Shown here in pieces: positions 13,201 through 26,300 of a DNA stretch of 64,000 nucleotides (the first letter of the stretch is position 1; each line of letters starts with the position of its first letter). The DNA is from Cardiocondyla obscurior (taxonomy: Eukaryota; Arthropoda; Insecta; Hymenoptera; Formicidae), in the NCBI RefSeq assembly GCF_019399895.1, contig NC_091887.1, forward strand, positions 1,116,001-1,180,000. Direction: 5' to 3'. The position numbers were made by a program, and so were the translations under genes. The notes under the pieces were generated by a model, which saw only the letters and a program-made list of their open reading frames with translations, did not search any database and had not been told where the DNA came from.

Positions 13201-15150
13201 TAGCCCCGCAGCCGCGCGTGGATGAGAGGTTGTTTAAAAGATACTCTCCGTCAGTGTCCAACGTACGGAACAGCGAATTCCTGTCGCCGGGCTGTTGGAA
13301 TCTCGAAAATATTTTTCGGTCTTAGCGCGCGAGCAACAGGTGCAGCCGCTCCTACGGTCCATTAAAGTGTTTACACGGGAGACAAGAACTTTGAACCGTC
13401 CGGTTTAATCTCTTAAGCGCTTCCCGGACTGCCGCTCGCGCACGAGGAAGAAGGAAGAAATTTGAGGTTCTCGCTCGTTTTTCTCTCCGCTCTCGTCTCC
13501 GGCCTCTCTTTCTCTCTCTCACCCGTCGATCTTGAGGAATATTTATGAATTATCTCGAGACGCGGGCCCCCCGACAATGTGCCCTTATCCGAATACCGAT
13601 ACCGTCGGTTACAACATCGCGGGGAGTTTACGGTCTGTTTGGCTTCTCGAGGAATTCGGGAAACACGAATCACGATGTTCAATATTACGTTTTCTCCAGA
13701 TGGGACCGGTCGCGGGGACCGATCTTCGAGATCTTCGGTATCCGTACCTACCGGCCGCGCGTTTAAATAAAGAGAGATTTGGAGAACGTACGATAAACAT
13801 GAGACCTTCGTGTTTTTCTGGTAGCTGCCGATATCTCCTCTGATCTTAATCGAATATTTAAATTTTCGCGACGCTGTCAAATATAAATTCAGTTTGCCCA
13901 TTAATTTGCCGCGTCAACGATTCATGCGGTTCTGTATTTTTTTTTTTTTTCTTTTTTTTTTAGCTCGAGATACCGATATTATTTATTAGCGACGTAGTGT
14001 GGTGTAGCACGACACATTATTTTCCTTCGTTGACAATATTTACATCTCTCAGTTTTGCAACTTTGTAGCGCTTATTACGGGGTATGTTTTTATCCCCTTT
14101 TAATTTATTGATTTTTTATATATATATATTAATACCCGTACATGTTTTCCATTTATTATTCTACTTTATGCTCCGGTATTAACGTCGAAATAATATTTCA
14201 AAATAATTTAGTAGGCGATCGAGATAAATAGCGTTTTTAGGATTGCCTCTTGGTATAATGTTTAATCTCGTGAGTCAAACGGGACGATTTATCAGCCGCG
14301 ATCTTAAACGCCGTAATTGTTATCTTACTAGATCGGATTGTCTATTTGGTGACGCACCAGAACAATACTACGTCGAACGACGTAGAACCGCTCGTTGTAA
14401 ATCCCGTGGGCTTATCTCTCTCGCGGCTGTTCTATTTTTCGGGGTGTTTAAGGAAGACTAGTAATCAAAAAGATGGACATATGGCGGTCAGTTATCGATC
14501 ACGCGACACGTGCCAGTCTAGACAGATTGACACGGTAACCTATCGGTCAGCCAATAATAGCGAAACCTTAGCGGCCGGCCTTACGCATTATAGAACGAAC
14601 ACGTCAAGTGTGCCAACAAATCCTATTCGCTGCGCTGCATTGGCTTAGACGATTCTCAATTTCCGGTACACCGCGACGTGCTAAATGTTAAAGTTTTCCA
14701 CTTAAAATGTCGGAACGTCGGAATCGCCTAGATCAATGGAGCGCTAAGAATTAATGAGATTTCAATGCGGCATTGATCCAAAAGCTGACCGATACACGGT
14801 TGACATTTTTCCACCGCCGTCGTTACTCATTATTAAATCATTATTAGCGACATAAATAATTATGCATTTATTTACAATTATTAATTAAACGATTATTAAT
14901 ATGCGTATAACGTTTGTATCTGTGTATATTAAATATTAACGGACTAATTTATTAATTACAAACAGTTGCATTTTTTTTCCTTTAGTTTTATCTATCCAAT
15001 TGTTTCTTTTTTTTTTTTTTGTTCTCTTAAAGTCTTCGAACGACTGCAATAGTTGCCAAACGACTGTCGCGAGAAGAAGTGTGACGCGCGACGAAACAGC
15101 TGCGATTTCTCCGGTAAATGTAACATCAGTCAGCCTTCGAAATATCGCAA
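9341..15150. other. AT-leaning noncoding stretch with homopolymer tracts
   Basis: No gene is recognisable. The stretch holds an A31 tract extended into a longer purine tract (10,192-10,248), a T-rich run at about 11,275-11,325, a GA-rich patch at about 11,665-11,700, a TAA/TAC-type trinucleotide run near 13,083-13,120, and T tracts at about 13,938-13,961 and 15,007-15,020. Frames such as 130 codons at 10,964-11,356 are low-complexity lysine or phenylalanine strings. A 162-codon minus frame at 13,413-13,901 has no domain I can name. Confidence 0.55.
10192..10248 (+). repeat. 57-nt homopurine tract with A31
   Basis: An uninterrupted run of A (10,192-10,222) continues as GA-rich purines to 10,248. 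It could be the tail of an old retroposed sequence, but no recognisable element body or target duplication is visible upstream. Slippage growth of a simple repeat is equally likely. Confidence 0.8.
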
Positions 15151-17265
15151 CGAGGTACACGGGGCCCGTCGGCGAAGCCGCGCGGGATCTTTGACAGCGC
15201 TAAGGAACCCGACGTCTTCCGCTCCTCGCGTATTCCCTGCCTCAGTCCGTGCGGTTTCGTTAACGGGCGACAGTCATCCGTCATGCGGATTCGGCTCGTC
15301 GTCCAATTAACCGCCGTATACGAACGACTCGGTTTCATCTCCTCGCGTACGCGAGGGAGGGAAAGGGGGAGTTTCGCTCGTTCGCTCCTCGCTTCGTCCT
15401 TTACCTGCGAACGCGACGTTGAGACTCGGACGCCTCCGCGATTCATTCATCATCCCCTTCACGGCGAAATCCGCATAACTGGAACACACACCTTTCATCC
15501 ATCACGCTCCCGCCGGCGCGACTCGCTCCCAGAGATTCCGGACAACTTTATCCGGTTCAAACGTAATCACCGCGCGCCGCGATCTACGGCCCCGGAGCTC
15601 GCGCTCTCGCCGCAATCATTGTTATTAACATTGCGCCGCGTTGACGAACCTCGAATATCGCCGCGGGGGACCCATTCGTCGTCACCGAGAGTCGCTCTCC
15701 GCCCGTCCTGGCATTTCTCAGGACTCCGCTACTCCTCTCATTTCCGCCGTAACAATTACTTAGAGATCAAGTCCGAAGGAGCGACGGTTAGCGAGGCGAG
15801 AAGGAGATTAAACAAGTCCGCGGAAGGGAGGTCCTCCTCGCTCGGGCAAGCGGCTAAGTATCCGGTAATTTATCGCTCCTTGCACGCGTATCGCGCGGCG
15901 CTATTAATCCCGCGCGAGCGTGAATATTAATCCGACAAAAACAAATCTCCGAGCGGCGCTCTCCTCCTAGGAAACGGTTTCTCACGTAAGAACTTTCTAC
16001 CCTCGAGTGACGCGTGTCTTAAAGACCGTTGGAATTTCTCCGTCGCGGCCGTCCCAGCCGGCAAGGGAACTCGAATGGCGATTTACGCTCGCTATATACA
16101 TGTCGCTCGTCGAGTTGTTTCCTTCATTTGCGCGTCATCGGTTTCTTCGTGTACCTGTCAAAAGTTTCGCGGCGAGAAGGAGGGAAAGAGAAAAGAGAAA
16201 GAGCGGGTGCCTGTGTTCGCGAGTCTCTGACGTAATAAGCGACGGATTTCATTTCGAGATTATATCGTGCCCGGCGTGATTTAGCTCTCTTCGGCGCATC
16301 CTCACGGCTAATAAACACCCAGCCGCATGCTCTCGGCGTTCCGCGAAATTTCACTCGCGAATATGAGCGGCCGAATCAATTCGGGTGCGCCGTCGCGCTG
16401 CCGCCACCGTCGCCGCCGGCGCCGAGATAAAATCCTCATCTTCCTCGAACCGCCGTAAAGCCGTTTATTGCGCGCCGCTGCGCCTTATTATCCGCGCGGC
16501 GTCGCGTTGCGCCGTACACCGAAATACATCTCCTCCGGCCCGTATCTCTCGTCCGCGGACGAAACGCCTCTGCATCGCGCCGTTCTCGCGTTCTCGCGAA
16601 CGAGGTCACGTTCAGTTTCGGACCAGTCGGCACAGCCCGGCCGCGGGAATGCAAAAGGCTGAGGAAAACAGGAGCGGAAAGCGAAAATAATTATTTAATT
16701 TATTTCTTTTTTTTTTTTTTTAAACGATTTAACCTTGCCTTCGACAGTCGTTTTTTTGCAAACCTTAAAATGTATCTAATTGAATGGAAATTAAATTGAT
16801 TCAGAAAACGCGGACCGGTTGAACTTGACTATTTAACGCGGCGTAACTCGCGTAAGATTCAAACGTCGGTTTTACAAATAATCCGGCCTTCTTTGTGCGG
16901 CTTCGGGGTTTCTACTCGACGCGTCGCAGCATCCGCTTCGCGCGAAAGATCAAGCCGAGAAACTTTGAAGGGCGTTGGCTGCATTCGCGAGCATATCCGA
17001 GTTTTACACGTGTGTCCTCGCGTTAGTCCTAAGACGTTTATCTTCCCGACCACCATCCGCCGTAAACCCTTCTCCCGCCGCGTTCAACAAAAGCTATTGT
17101 TCCGACGAGACGCGCCGCGGCCCGAATAATTGCCTTATCGACGCGGCGCAACTTTCCTTGAATTATGTTACTTGTTGCACTGTGCGCCGCAGGCTCTTTG
17201 CTCGCGGCGACGCGGTTACGATGGCTCCGTCGCGGCTCGTTCAGCGTGAAAGTACGCGGAATACA

Positions 17266-17373
17266 GGACGCGATACGTTTCTCATATTTCAAGCCGTCTT
17301 CCGTTCGCCGACGGCCCGCGGAAAGCACTCGCGCCTGAAATAGTCCGCCGCAGAAAACTAGAAAATAGGATTT
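17266..17373 (+). repeat. Diverged module, copy 1
   Basis: This segment shares an ordered set of words with 18,203-18,312: GGACGCG, then CTCATATTTCAA, a CG-rich middle, and finally ACTAGAAAATAGGATT. Spacing between the end words is nearly the same in both copies (about 108-110 bp), while the middle has diverged strongly. The order and spacing make common origin more likely than chance. No function is apparent. Confidence 0.5.
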
Positions 17374-18202
17374 CACGCAACGGAAGAGGCCTCACGGAGA
17401 GTTTCTCGCGCGAGGATAGTTCTGAATTAGGTTGTACGAGGTTTCGTCGCGGCGACATAGCGAAAGAGAGATAGAGAGAGAAGAGAAACGGCTCGCTCAG
17501 TTACGGTCTCAATGGATTTAATCCGCGAAACGCCGCGGAGCGTTCGCCAAATTCGGCGAATAATGGTCCTAGAGGAGATCTCATTTCTTCCCCGGGCTAC
17601 TATTCCGTCGTGAGATTCCCAGAGCGATTGAAAAAGCGTATCCGTCTATAAATTACATCGTCGAAGAACAGAGGCTTCTCGCCCGGCGGTTGATTGTGAC
17701 AATGCGCTCTACTTTCCACCTTTGGCGGCTTTGATTATTCATGATTCTACCGCCCGGCCATAAGTATCGTTCTAAATATTTTAATGCGCCCATTCGCGCT
17801 GGGCGGAAGTTGGGAATTAAGATTTAGCCTGACCGTTCCGCATTCAACCGGGGCCATTTGCGGGCCTTTTATCGCCGCCGCGTAGGAGTACGCGGAAGTG
17901 CACGAACCGTTCCACATGCATTAAGCCTTCGCGCTCGTGTTCGGCGGAGCAGCGAACTTAACACATCACTGATAACTCGTCGCGAATATCTTATTTCTTT
18001 CTCTCTTTCTCCTTCCGACGTATTGATATCCGCTCTCGGCGACTCTCTCGCACGCCGTGGGAGTACGGGGGTACTTTCGCCTTTTAAACGCATATGTCAC
18101 GGGCGGGAAGTCTCGACGCGGGCGTCACCGGAAATTCCCCTCGGGACAACGGAGTGCAGAAAGCTAGAAATTAGAATTCGCGCGGTGATATCGCGAGGGG
18201 TG

Positions 18203-18312
18203 CGGACGCGCGATAGGTCTCTCTCATATTTCAACCCCTGGCGCTACCGTCCGCGTGCCTTCCACTCGGCGTACGGCTACGCGGGAAAACCAGTTACTAG
18301 AAAATAGGATTC
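18203..18312 (+). repeat. Diverged module, copy 2
   Basis: Partner of the module at 17,266-17,373, starting about 937 bp downstream. The terminal 16-base word is identical in the two copies. A third, weaker version of the tail (GCAGAAAGCTAGAAATTAGA) lies just upstream at about 18,156-18,175, so the unit may once have been tandem. Confidence 0.5.
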
Positions 18313-18320
18313 GAATGGGG

Positions 18321-21300
18321 ACGACGTAATAGCTGCTCCGCCGGCTTAGCGACATGTGGCGAATCTTTTCAATTTCCGAACGCATTGTGTGTACGTAGGA
18401 GAGCCATTTTTCTGGAATTTTCAGCGAGATTATTGAACCGTCCAATAAAACCGCGGGGGCTGTTTTACTGACGTTAATCTGATAAACTGTCGCGACGATT
18501 GTAGGTGCGCTGCGATTTTGCAAGATTTATCACACCGCGGTCCATTTCACGGGAAAATATTTATGCCGCTGCAATTTTAACTTTAAGCTTAACGTAATGA
18601 ATCACCGGGGGAGGGGAAGCTCGCGCGGTAATATTATTAAATTTATCAGAAGCGCAAATGTATTTTTTTCCCCCCCTTTTTTTTTTTTAACATCCCTGCC
18701 ACGTGCGGTAATTGAAAAGTTAAATAACGTAACTATGTTAAGTATTTAAAAGAAGCGATTAAATGCTGCCAACTTGTACAAACAAACGCGTCTAAATTTT
18801 TTAATCGTGAATTGTTGTACCAGGCAATGAGAGAAAATCTGTCTTTCGTACATCGGCAAGTTACGAGTTAGGAGAGCTGACTTTTAATCACGCAAGCCGA
18901 AGAGTGGTAGACGCGGGAGGAAAATTCTGCCCGCCGAGATATTTCTAAGAATTTCTACGCTGGACTCGTCGATGTGTGCGCATCCAGGTTGAGTAACACT
19001 GCGCGCCGGGGGTACATGGGTGCGGGGGCAAAAAGGGGCACGATAGAGGGAAGGCACGTAGAAGAATAAGAGAGAAAGCCGCGCGAAAGAGTAATGACTC
19101 CGCGAGCGTAACTTATCTGCGACATGCAGGCGGCACGCGTGCGTTTACTCGTGTAAATCGTCTAGTTTACCTTTTCTTTGGCTGTGCTTCGTCTTCTTCC
19201 ACCCCGGGACTAACACCAAGCGAAAAGAGCACGGGCAAATAGCGTTACGTGACGCCGCGGGCACGAAATTGCGGTAGACGATAAAGACAATCGCTCCCCG
19301 TTTTTCATTTCACAATTGGATATATTACTCTGATCGCTTACCTGAAACAAAAAAAAAATTTCTATTATACAGTCAGTCTTTTTAAACATGTATATAATAT
19401 ATTATAAAAACATGAAAATATTCTTGACATTTTAAAGCTCATCTTCCTTTTTTTTTTAAATCGTCCCTTAAAAAATAACGTAACGCAGTCAATGGTTATT
19501 CGTACTTAATAATTTATTAATTATTCTCGTTGTGATTTATATCTCGTGGAAAACATTTTGCCCATCCACGTTTGAAATGCATGTGCGAATGATTGATGAA
19601 AGGAAGGAATGACGCAATGATAATAATTTAATCTTTCTCGTTTGATCTTGTAAATATTTTTCTGGGAATGAACGCGGGTGGATAAAAATCAAGATAAAAT
19701 ATGTAATAAATTGCACCGGGCGAGAGAGGCTTTCTTTCTTTCTTTTTTCTTTTTTTTTTACTTTCTTTTTTTTTTATTGTTACGTTCGCTTTATTAACGT
19801 ATGCAATTCCATTAAGTTGTTATTAACGTTTTGATTTCGCGACGATCGGTGTGTATTCAATGTGCAAAACAGAATATGATAAAATCGCCATTCATAATGT
19901 CGCTGTCTCGTTTACGTTGAACGTCATTCGTCAAATACGCCGGCTAAAAACTGTATATAGCCTATCGAGAAGTGACGGGCGTTTCCTTTGCGGAGAAAAT
20001 AGGGAGGATGTCCGCCGCGAAATTTTATGACGGCGTTTAAATTATGCAAACAGACCAATATTTGTCGTACTACATCGATTCGCTGTTTTACGCGTTATCG
20101 ATGCTAAACAATGGAATCCCACGACCGGGGAGGGGGACCCGCTTTCTTCGCAAACATTTATTCCGTCTCATTAACATACCGGCGTTATTTAGTAAAATTT
20201 ATTAGCGCGGGGGGGGATTCCTAAATGATAACGCCACCGAGCACACAACTCCCGCAGCCAATCTGAATTCGTAGATATCGATCACGATGTGTATTCTCGG
20301 GACATTTAAAATTCTAATTTACGAATAGAACCGAGATATAAGTCAGATTTTTGTGCCGAGTATTTTTAGTTTTACTCGCCCGCCCAATATAACAAGATTG
20401 AAAATGAATGAAGGACAGTTCTCTTACTACATTCTACATTAGTATGCAAAATTATGTAGAGTCGATAATCTTGTAAAAGAAACGATCGAATAGAAATAAA
20501 AAGATCGTAAAGAATTTGTCGAATTTCTGTATTATTATTAGATATCGTTTCTTATATAAAGAAAAAATTTGCAGAGAGAAGCTTTTTCTCTTTTTTTTTT
20601 TTTCCTTTTTTTTTTTTGTTGCTAAAACGAGCTAGAGGAAGGCAATCCTTAAATCCTGTACCTTTTGAGTAAACTCGATAACGTCGATTCCTCTAAGTGT
20701 AAAATTAAAATCACTCGGCGCTGCAATATTGGTTTTCTCCGGATGGGTCCCGGGGAGACGAAAAACTCACACAATTCTCGCAGAAATGAGGAATAAAATA
20801 GAACGTAGGAGAATTACCGGGATAACGTCGCGCGCTCCAAAAAGATAACGAAAATGCAAGAAATATGAATTGCTCCACATTCGACGTGATTTATTTCCAT
20901 CAATATTATCGGTCCTTTCCTCGTGTATTATTATAGTAATACAATCGGACGGGCGAGATAACGTTGCCACACACGCGCCACGTCTTCGGCCTTTATCTAG
21001 TCCCGGCGAGATTAATACCAGAAAATCGGTTCTTATCGAGTACGCGTGGAATAGCCGGAATGGCAAATGTATCGATAAAAGCGCATAAATTTGTCTATTA
21101 TCGTTGCAGCAGTAATAATAAACAGAATCGTGTTTAGCGCTAAATATCATTCTATAAACTTTCCTATCACGTCCGATATCTTTTTTTTCTCTTCTTCTTC
21201 TTTTTTTTTTTTTAAGACGGTATCAGTAAACAGAGAATTACGTAGATACGTTGAGTAAAGCTGAGTTTACGAAATCCTTTGAATTTCATAACGTTCGATA

Positions 21301-23360
21301 TACCCGAGAGCGCCCGATTTCGTCACGGTTAATAGACGACGAGGAGAGTCCATCTTCGATATTAGCCCCGGACACACTTGGCGCGAGAGATAATGAGAAC
21401 GGCTTCGCGCCGGCTACTAACTCGAGATGAAATAATTCCGCCTCCATCAGGGAGTTAATCTCGGGGGGCTTAATCAGCGAGGAAGACCAAGAAAGCTGCG
21501 CTGACATTTGAGCCGGTAAACTTATTCTACGAACGTGCCAACTTCAAAAAGGAGTAGGGCAACCCCGTGTAATTACCGGTACCACGGACCGACCGGTCTT
21601 TGGACTTGGTCCCTCGGGAGAGTGCGGTCGCTCGCGAAGAAACCTCATCTGTAAGGGATGATCGTCTAACCCTTTGTTTTTCTTGTCCGCGACAACGATT
21701 TCCGAGTTAGCCGTTAGCACGTGACGAATCCAACGGCAAAACGTCCTCCCATAAATATACGCTCGCAGTTTCCGCCACGTCGGCAAACGCTCTATTTAAT
21801 CACACTCTACGTACAGGCGCATGTTTTATTTTTTTTTTTTTTCTTTTAAATTTTTTTCCGAAGATAGAAATACGTAAATGATAAAAGTGGACGGTAAGTT
21901 AATGGCATTGCTAAAAGATCGTTGTTCTCACTTCTCTCTATTTTTACCCCTAAACGTTCGATACGTTTGGTGGAGTCTACGACAGGCTGGATAGGCGCGC
22001 GCGAGGGAAATAGATTACGAGTGCCGTTTACCACTTCGAAGCTCGCGGGGGAAAAAACAAAAAAAAAGATCTATCCGCTCCGGCTTTACACGTTGCATTA
22101 ACGCCGCGTGAAAAATAGACGCGTAAACGCTCCTATTGCAGCGCGGGAAGACTCCCAGTTAGGAGACGTCGATCATCACGATTACCAAGGCGCCGTCTGC
22201 ACCGAGCGATGTTTATTTCGTCGTAAACGCCGGGCGGATTACATCGGCGCGGTAATGATCGTGTTTTATTCGCGATGCTATTGCATCGCGCCTTGCCGCG
22301 CGACTAGGGAGCATAAATCTCGCCTCCCTCCCCCTCCGCGCCCCATCGCGCCGATTTCTCCACCCGCAAGGATATTTTTCCTAGTCATCGAGAGTGCTTG
22401 TAACAGACGAGCGGCATGCAACAGTCTGGAAAATACTTGATACGGAAAATTTTTTCCTGATTGAAAGTCGACGGGAAACGGTGGATTATGCTTTGTTACG
22501 TTTTCATCACGTAACAGGCCGCCAATTCGCAGGTTTTTCCCGCGCGAAAACCTGGGCGTGACATTAAATGCGTTTTGCTAACGAACGTCGGGCTCATTCC
22601 GTAGGAAGCAAATTCACTGTACGCCGCATATATTTATGTACGACGCCTATTTTCGTCGTTCGTCTGACCGGCGACCTGTGCGATCGGCGCGATTGATCGC
22701 CTTTGTCGGAAATCCCTTTAAATATCCGCATTTTTCGGAAGACGCACAGAGTCGCGTTAAAAAAAAAAAAAATCGTCGAGGAAAAGTCGCGCAATAAATA
22801 CGTCGAGCTCGCGAATTTCCGCGAAAAGTATCCGTTGTAAAAAAAAAAAAAAAATACTAACGCACCGGTGCATTCATTGAACAAACGGACTAGTGCTTTC
22901 GACACTGAATCCCGATTTCAATTCAGTTGCATTACCATCCTACGAAATGTTACGGGGGAGGAAAACAAAAAATGAGATAGACAGAAAAAATTGATAGGAA
23001 AATTGTGCAAGGGCCCGCAATTATGTAAATACGCGGGATACGCTGGATACCCCACGTAGCGCGGCTTCTCGTTTCCTCTTTGCGTGCTCGTTGCGCGCCT
23101 ACTTGCGATATAACGTTGCCCCGTGCATCGGTTCTCTCGTGCGGGAATATGCACGCCCACGAGCGCAACGGGGAGACACGCCGTGGCGTAAAACCAACAA
23201 CCGCGCTAATCCGTAGACCGTAGAAGGCTGAAAGGCTATTGCGAGGCAATAAGGCTGGTTATGAGTACGTGGGTAACGTACGGGCCAGCGGTGTAGACGC
23301 GTACTACGCTTTGGTACTCGCAAGGACGTTTGTAACTATTGCGGTTTCCTCGTATACGCC
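18321..23360. other. AT-leaning noncoding stretch
   Basis: No gene is recognisable. T/C tracts occur near 18,666-18,689, 19,733-19,776, 20,587-20,618, 21,181-21,214 and 21,827-21,856, and A tracts near 22,759 and 22,839. A G8 run lies at 20,209-20,216. The quadruplex motif at 19,008-19,038 is listed separately. Open frames do not exceed about 127 codons and are not coding-like. Confidence 0.55.
19008..19038 (+). other. Potential G-quadruplex (plus strand)
   Basis: G runs at 19,008-19,012, 19,018-19,020, 19,024-19,028 and 19,035-19,038 are separated by loops of 5, 3 and 6 bases. This meets the canonical four-run pattern on the plus strand. It stands alone in AT-leaning surroundings. Confidence 0.55.
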
Positions 23361-23361
23361 T

Positions 23362-23380
23362 CGCGCGCGTACGTACGTAC
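23362..23380. repeat. Alternating purine-pyrimidine tract (Z-DNA type)
   Basis: Nineteen bases alternate strictly between pyrimidine and purine: a CG-repeat half followed by a TACG-repeat half. Such tracts favour left-handed DNA under supercoiling. The surrounding CG-rich patch shows no gene. Confidence 0.6.
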
Positions 23381-26300
23381 TCCGGTGCCCGCGCCGCGCG
23401 TCGGCCCGTTCTCTTTTCACCAGGAGATCAGAGCCAGATCCGCGACCCTACGCGAGCGCGTTTCTTTGTCTCGCTTTTTGTCTCACCGCGATGAATATCA
23501 GAGTCAAAAACCAGTTCGGGCACTCCCGGCGCGTCAATCAATGACTCGGCAGAAGATAGAACGGGGAAGAGGGAACTTAATGACGCCGATGAGTTATTTA
23601 AAAAATTTAGTAATTGCCAATTGTATAAACGTATCCTAACAACTTCGCTTGGTATATTATTTCCCAAGGGGCTACGGTGCCACGTACTCGGCGCGTCGCG
23701 GGGATCTGTAAATAGACGGCGGAATTTAATCGACGATAACGATAAGCCAAATATCGGGTTTCCGAATTTGGCGGTATCGACGACATCCGGCTTCGTCTGG
23801 ACTGCACACAAAACGCAATCCGATCGGATCTGCCGGCAGAATCCGATCGTATTTGCATACAATTGGGCGTCATCAGAGCGGAGTGCGGTTAATTTGCATG
23901 GTACTATCATCGTCGGGCCGTGACGCGAGAACGGGTCACTTCTTACGTCACAAAAAGATGCATCGGCTCTTAATCAGCTCCGTGAGCTCGGAGTCTGATA
24001 GGACGTCTAGCTGCTAAGAAGATTTATCGGACACGGCGTTTAAGGAAATCCGGCTTAATATATGCAACGATCATTCCCTAACGCAAAATTAACACTTACG
24101 CGACCGATTTTTATTAGCAACAAGTAATATATTCTCATTTCACTTTTGCTTTGCGATAATAATTTATCAGGAAGATATACGTAAAGAGAAGAATATCAAA
24201 TGGCAAGTACAACATGTCAGCATATTTAATTTGTCCCGAGATTAAACGTGATCGATAAAATTCACGCGAAAGAGAAATATATATGTATATATTACTATTA
24301 TTATTATCCGCGGGGACTTTCCCTCGGTCAAAATCATGCATTAGACTTAGCTAATCTTATCGAAGATCTGTCATTTTGCTCAACGTACACATCGATAGCC
24401 TATCACGCGTTATGTGCTTTTGCACGTAGCCGATATATAAATAAATTCCTATTACTATAATATCGATAGCGGATTGAGTAAGCCACTCCTTTTGAGCGTG
24501 CTTGAAAATAATCATGTTCCCCGAATGACCGCTATTTGCAACACGGAGCAAACACAAACATTCCGCGGAATGCTATCGCTCGCTCGCGCGATTTACGTGC
24601 AAAATTTCCCCACGAACGGCCGGTGCGAAAGAATTCCTTAAGGATCACAGATCTACTTCTCTCAGGATCTCAGGGTATCTGAATCCGCGATCCGGCGCAC
24701 GACCTTTGCGAAAGAAACTGCCCGCGCAAGAGAAAGAAATCGGATTCGTGGGAAAACACGATCGCTATCAGGAGATCGCGGCAGAAACCCCGGCAACAAT
24801 TCTTGCGAACTTGCGGCTCGATATTCTCCCGAATACACGGAAGTTAACGCTCAAATAATTGCAACGTATCGGCGGGTGGACTTTCCGTTAATTTTTCTAT
24901 TACCACCGCGAAAACAAAATTTGTAGCTTGACTTACTAACCCTATCGGTCTCCATTGACTTTTGAGAAGAAGAAAAAAAATAAAGGCTAATTATATAATT
25001 AAACAGATACCGCGTAATCTTGCGTACACGTAATCGGGCGCCAGAAATATATAAAAAATAACACAGACATATATTTTTTTTTTTTTTTTTTTTTAAATTG
25101 GCATACATTATCTGGGAAACGATAAGTGAAGACGAGTGGCGTGTATTGCGTCACGACGTGCGATTGCATTTCTTTCCTTTTCTATTTCTTTCTTTCTTTT
25201 CGGCCCAGCTGCTCGCGAACTAAGCATCGATAATGATCGAAAGCTTTGCTTTCTCCCGAAAGAGCGCAAACACTTATCGGATTCCTAATTGCCGAGATAA
25301 TAGCGGGCCGCGGGCGAGAGAAACTAGCGGTGCGAAAAATGTTATTGCATCGATAGCGGTTTTCTTCGCTCTGACATCAGCGCGTTTTCTAAAGAAATAC
25401 CACAAAGCTGCGCACCGTGGCGCATGATTCATTGAATGAGAGAGTTTCGTAAAGTATATGCACGGCTAAAAGCGAGTCCTTGAACGTTCGCGGAGCCCGC
25501 GAAGAATGCGCGCAATCGACCAACAAAACTTTTGCCGGTGGTTCCGTTAGGCCGCGTTTTGCGCAAGCAAGAACGAACCCGAGCTCCTTTTACATGCATA
25601 TATATGCGCATAGACATCCTGCAAAGGTCGCCCGTCAGGATCAGGCCGCAGCGAAGTCCTGGACGCGGAGTAACGGTAAATACCTACGTTCCTTTCTTGA
25701 TATCGACGGTAACTTTTGCCCGGTGAATTAAATATTATCTGCTGCGCCTCGCGAAAACGACAAGTCGAGAGGAAATGTTAACGCTTATTTTGTGCAGCTT
25801 CAAATACGTGGAAGAAAAATTTGCAAAAATCATAAACTACGTCTTGAATTAATAATATCAGCGAAAACAATTGTAGAGCTTAAAAAAAAAATAATATCTA
25901 CCTCTTGACTTATATTCTAGAGATGTGCAAAAAAGAAAAAAAAAAAGGAAAAAAGAAATTAAAGTTAAAATAAAAATTTTATGACTTTTCCAGGGACTCG
26001 AAAATATTTTCCTTGTATTTTAATGATCACCGATTTACCTGACGTCTTAGTAAACAAATCTCGCTTTGTGCGCGATCAAGCGCGATCTTGCATCGAATAT
26101 GCATCACGTTTATTTATCCTGAACTCTGTTTTTCCGCGGTTTCGTCGGAAAGACACAGACTTGAAAACATTTCTCGCGAACACGCGCTTTTAGAGCGAAG
26201 CGCGCATAAAACCGCAATCGTAACTTCTCCTATGCACCTTCCGCGAAATCGTTTCGCACCTTTTTCCCGCGAAACTTTGTTTATGAAAAAGTCAATAATG

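Larger units (their letters stand above)
15151..18320. other. CG-rich noncoding block with internal duplication
   Basis: This is the longest continuous CG-rich block in the left half of the window and holds its longest open frame (215 codons, 15,283-15,930, plus). That frame is arginine/serine-rich without a recognisable fold and is not called as a gene. The block also carries a duplicated module of about 110 bp, listed separately, and a GA-rich patch near 17,464-17,488. A promoter-proximal or CG-rich intronic region is possible, but no transcription start is clear. Confidence 0.5.

Noticed and set aside
14452..14462. Start of a miR-7-like sequence (GGAAGACTAGT)
   Set aside because: Only 11 bases match. 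The rest of the mature sequence, which is nearly invariant in insects, is absent, and no complementary arm lies nearby.
15283..15930. Longest open frame, 215 codons
   Set aside because: It is arginine/serine-rich with no domain I recognise, lies in CG-rich DNA where stops are rare, and overlaps other open frames on both strands.
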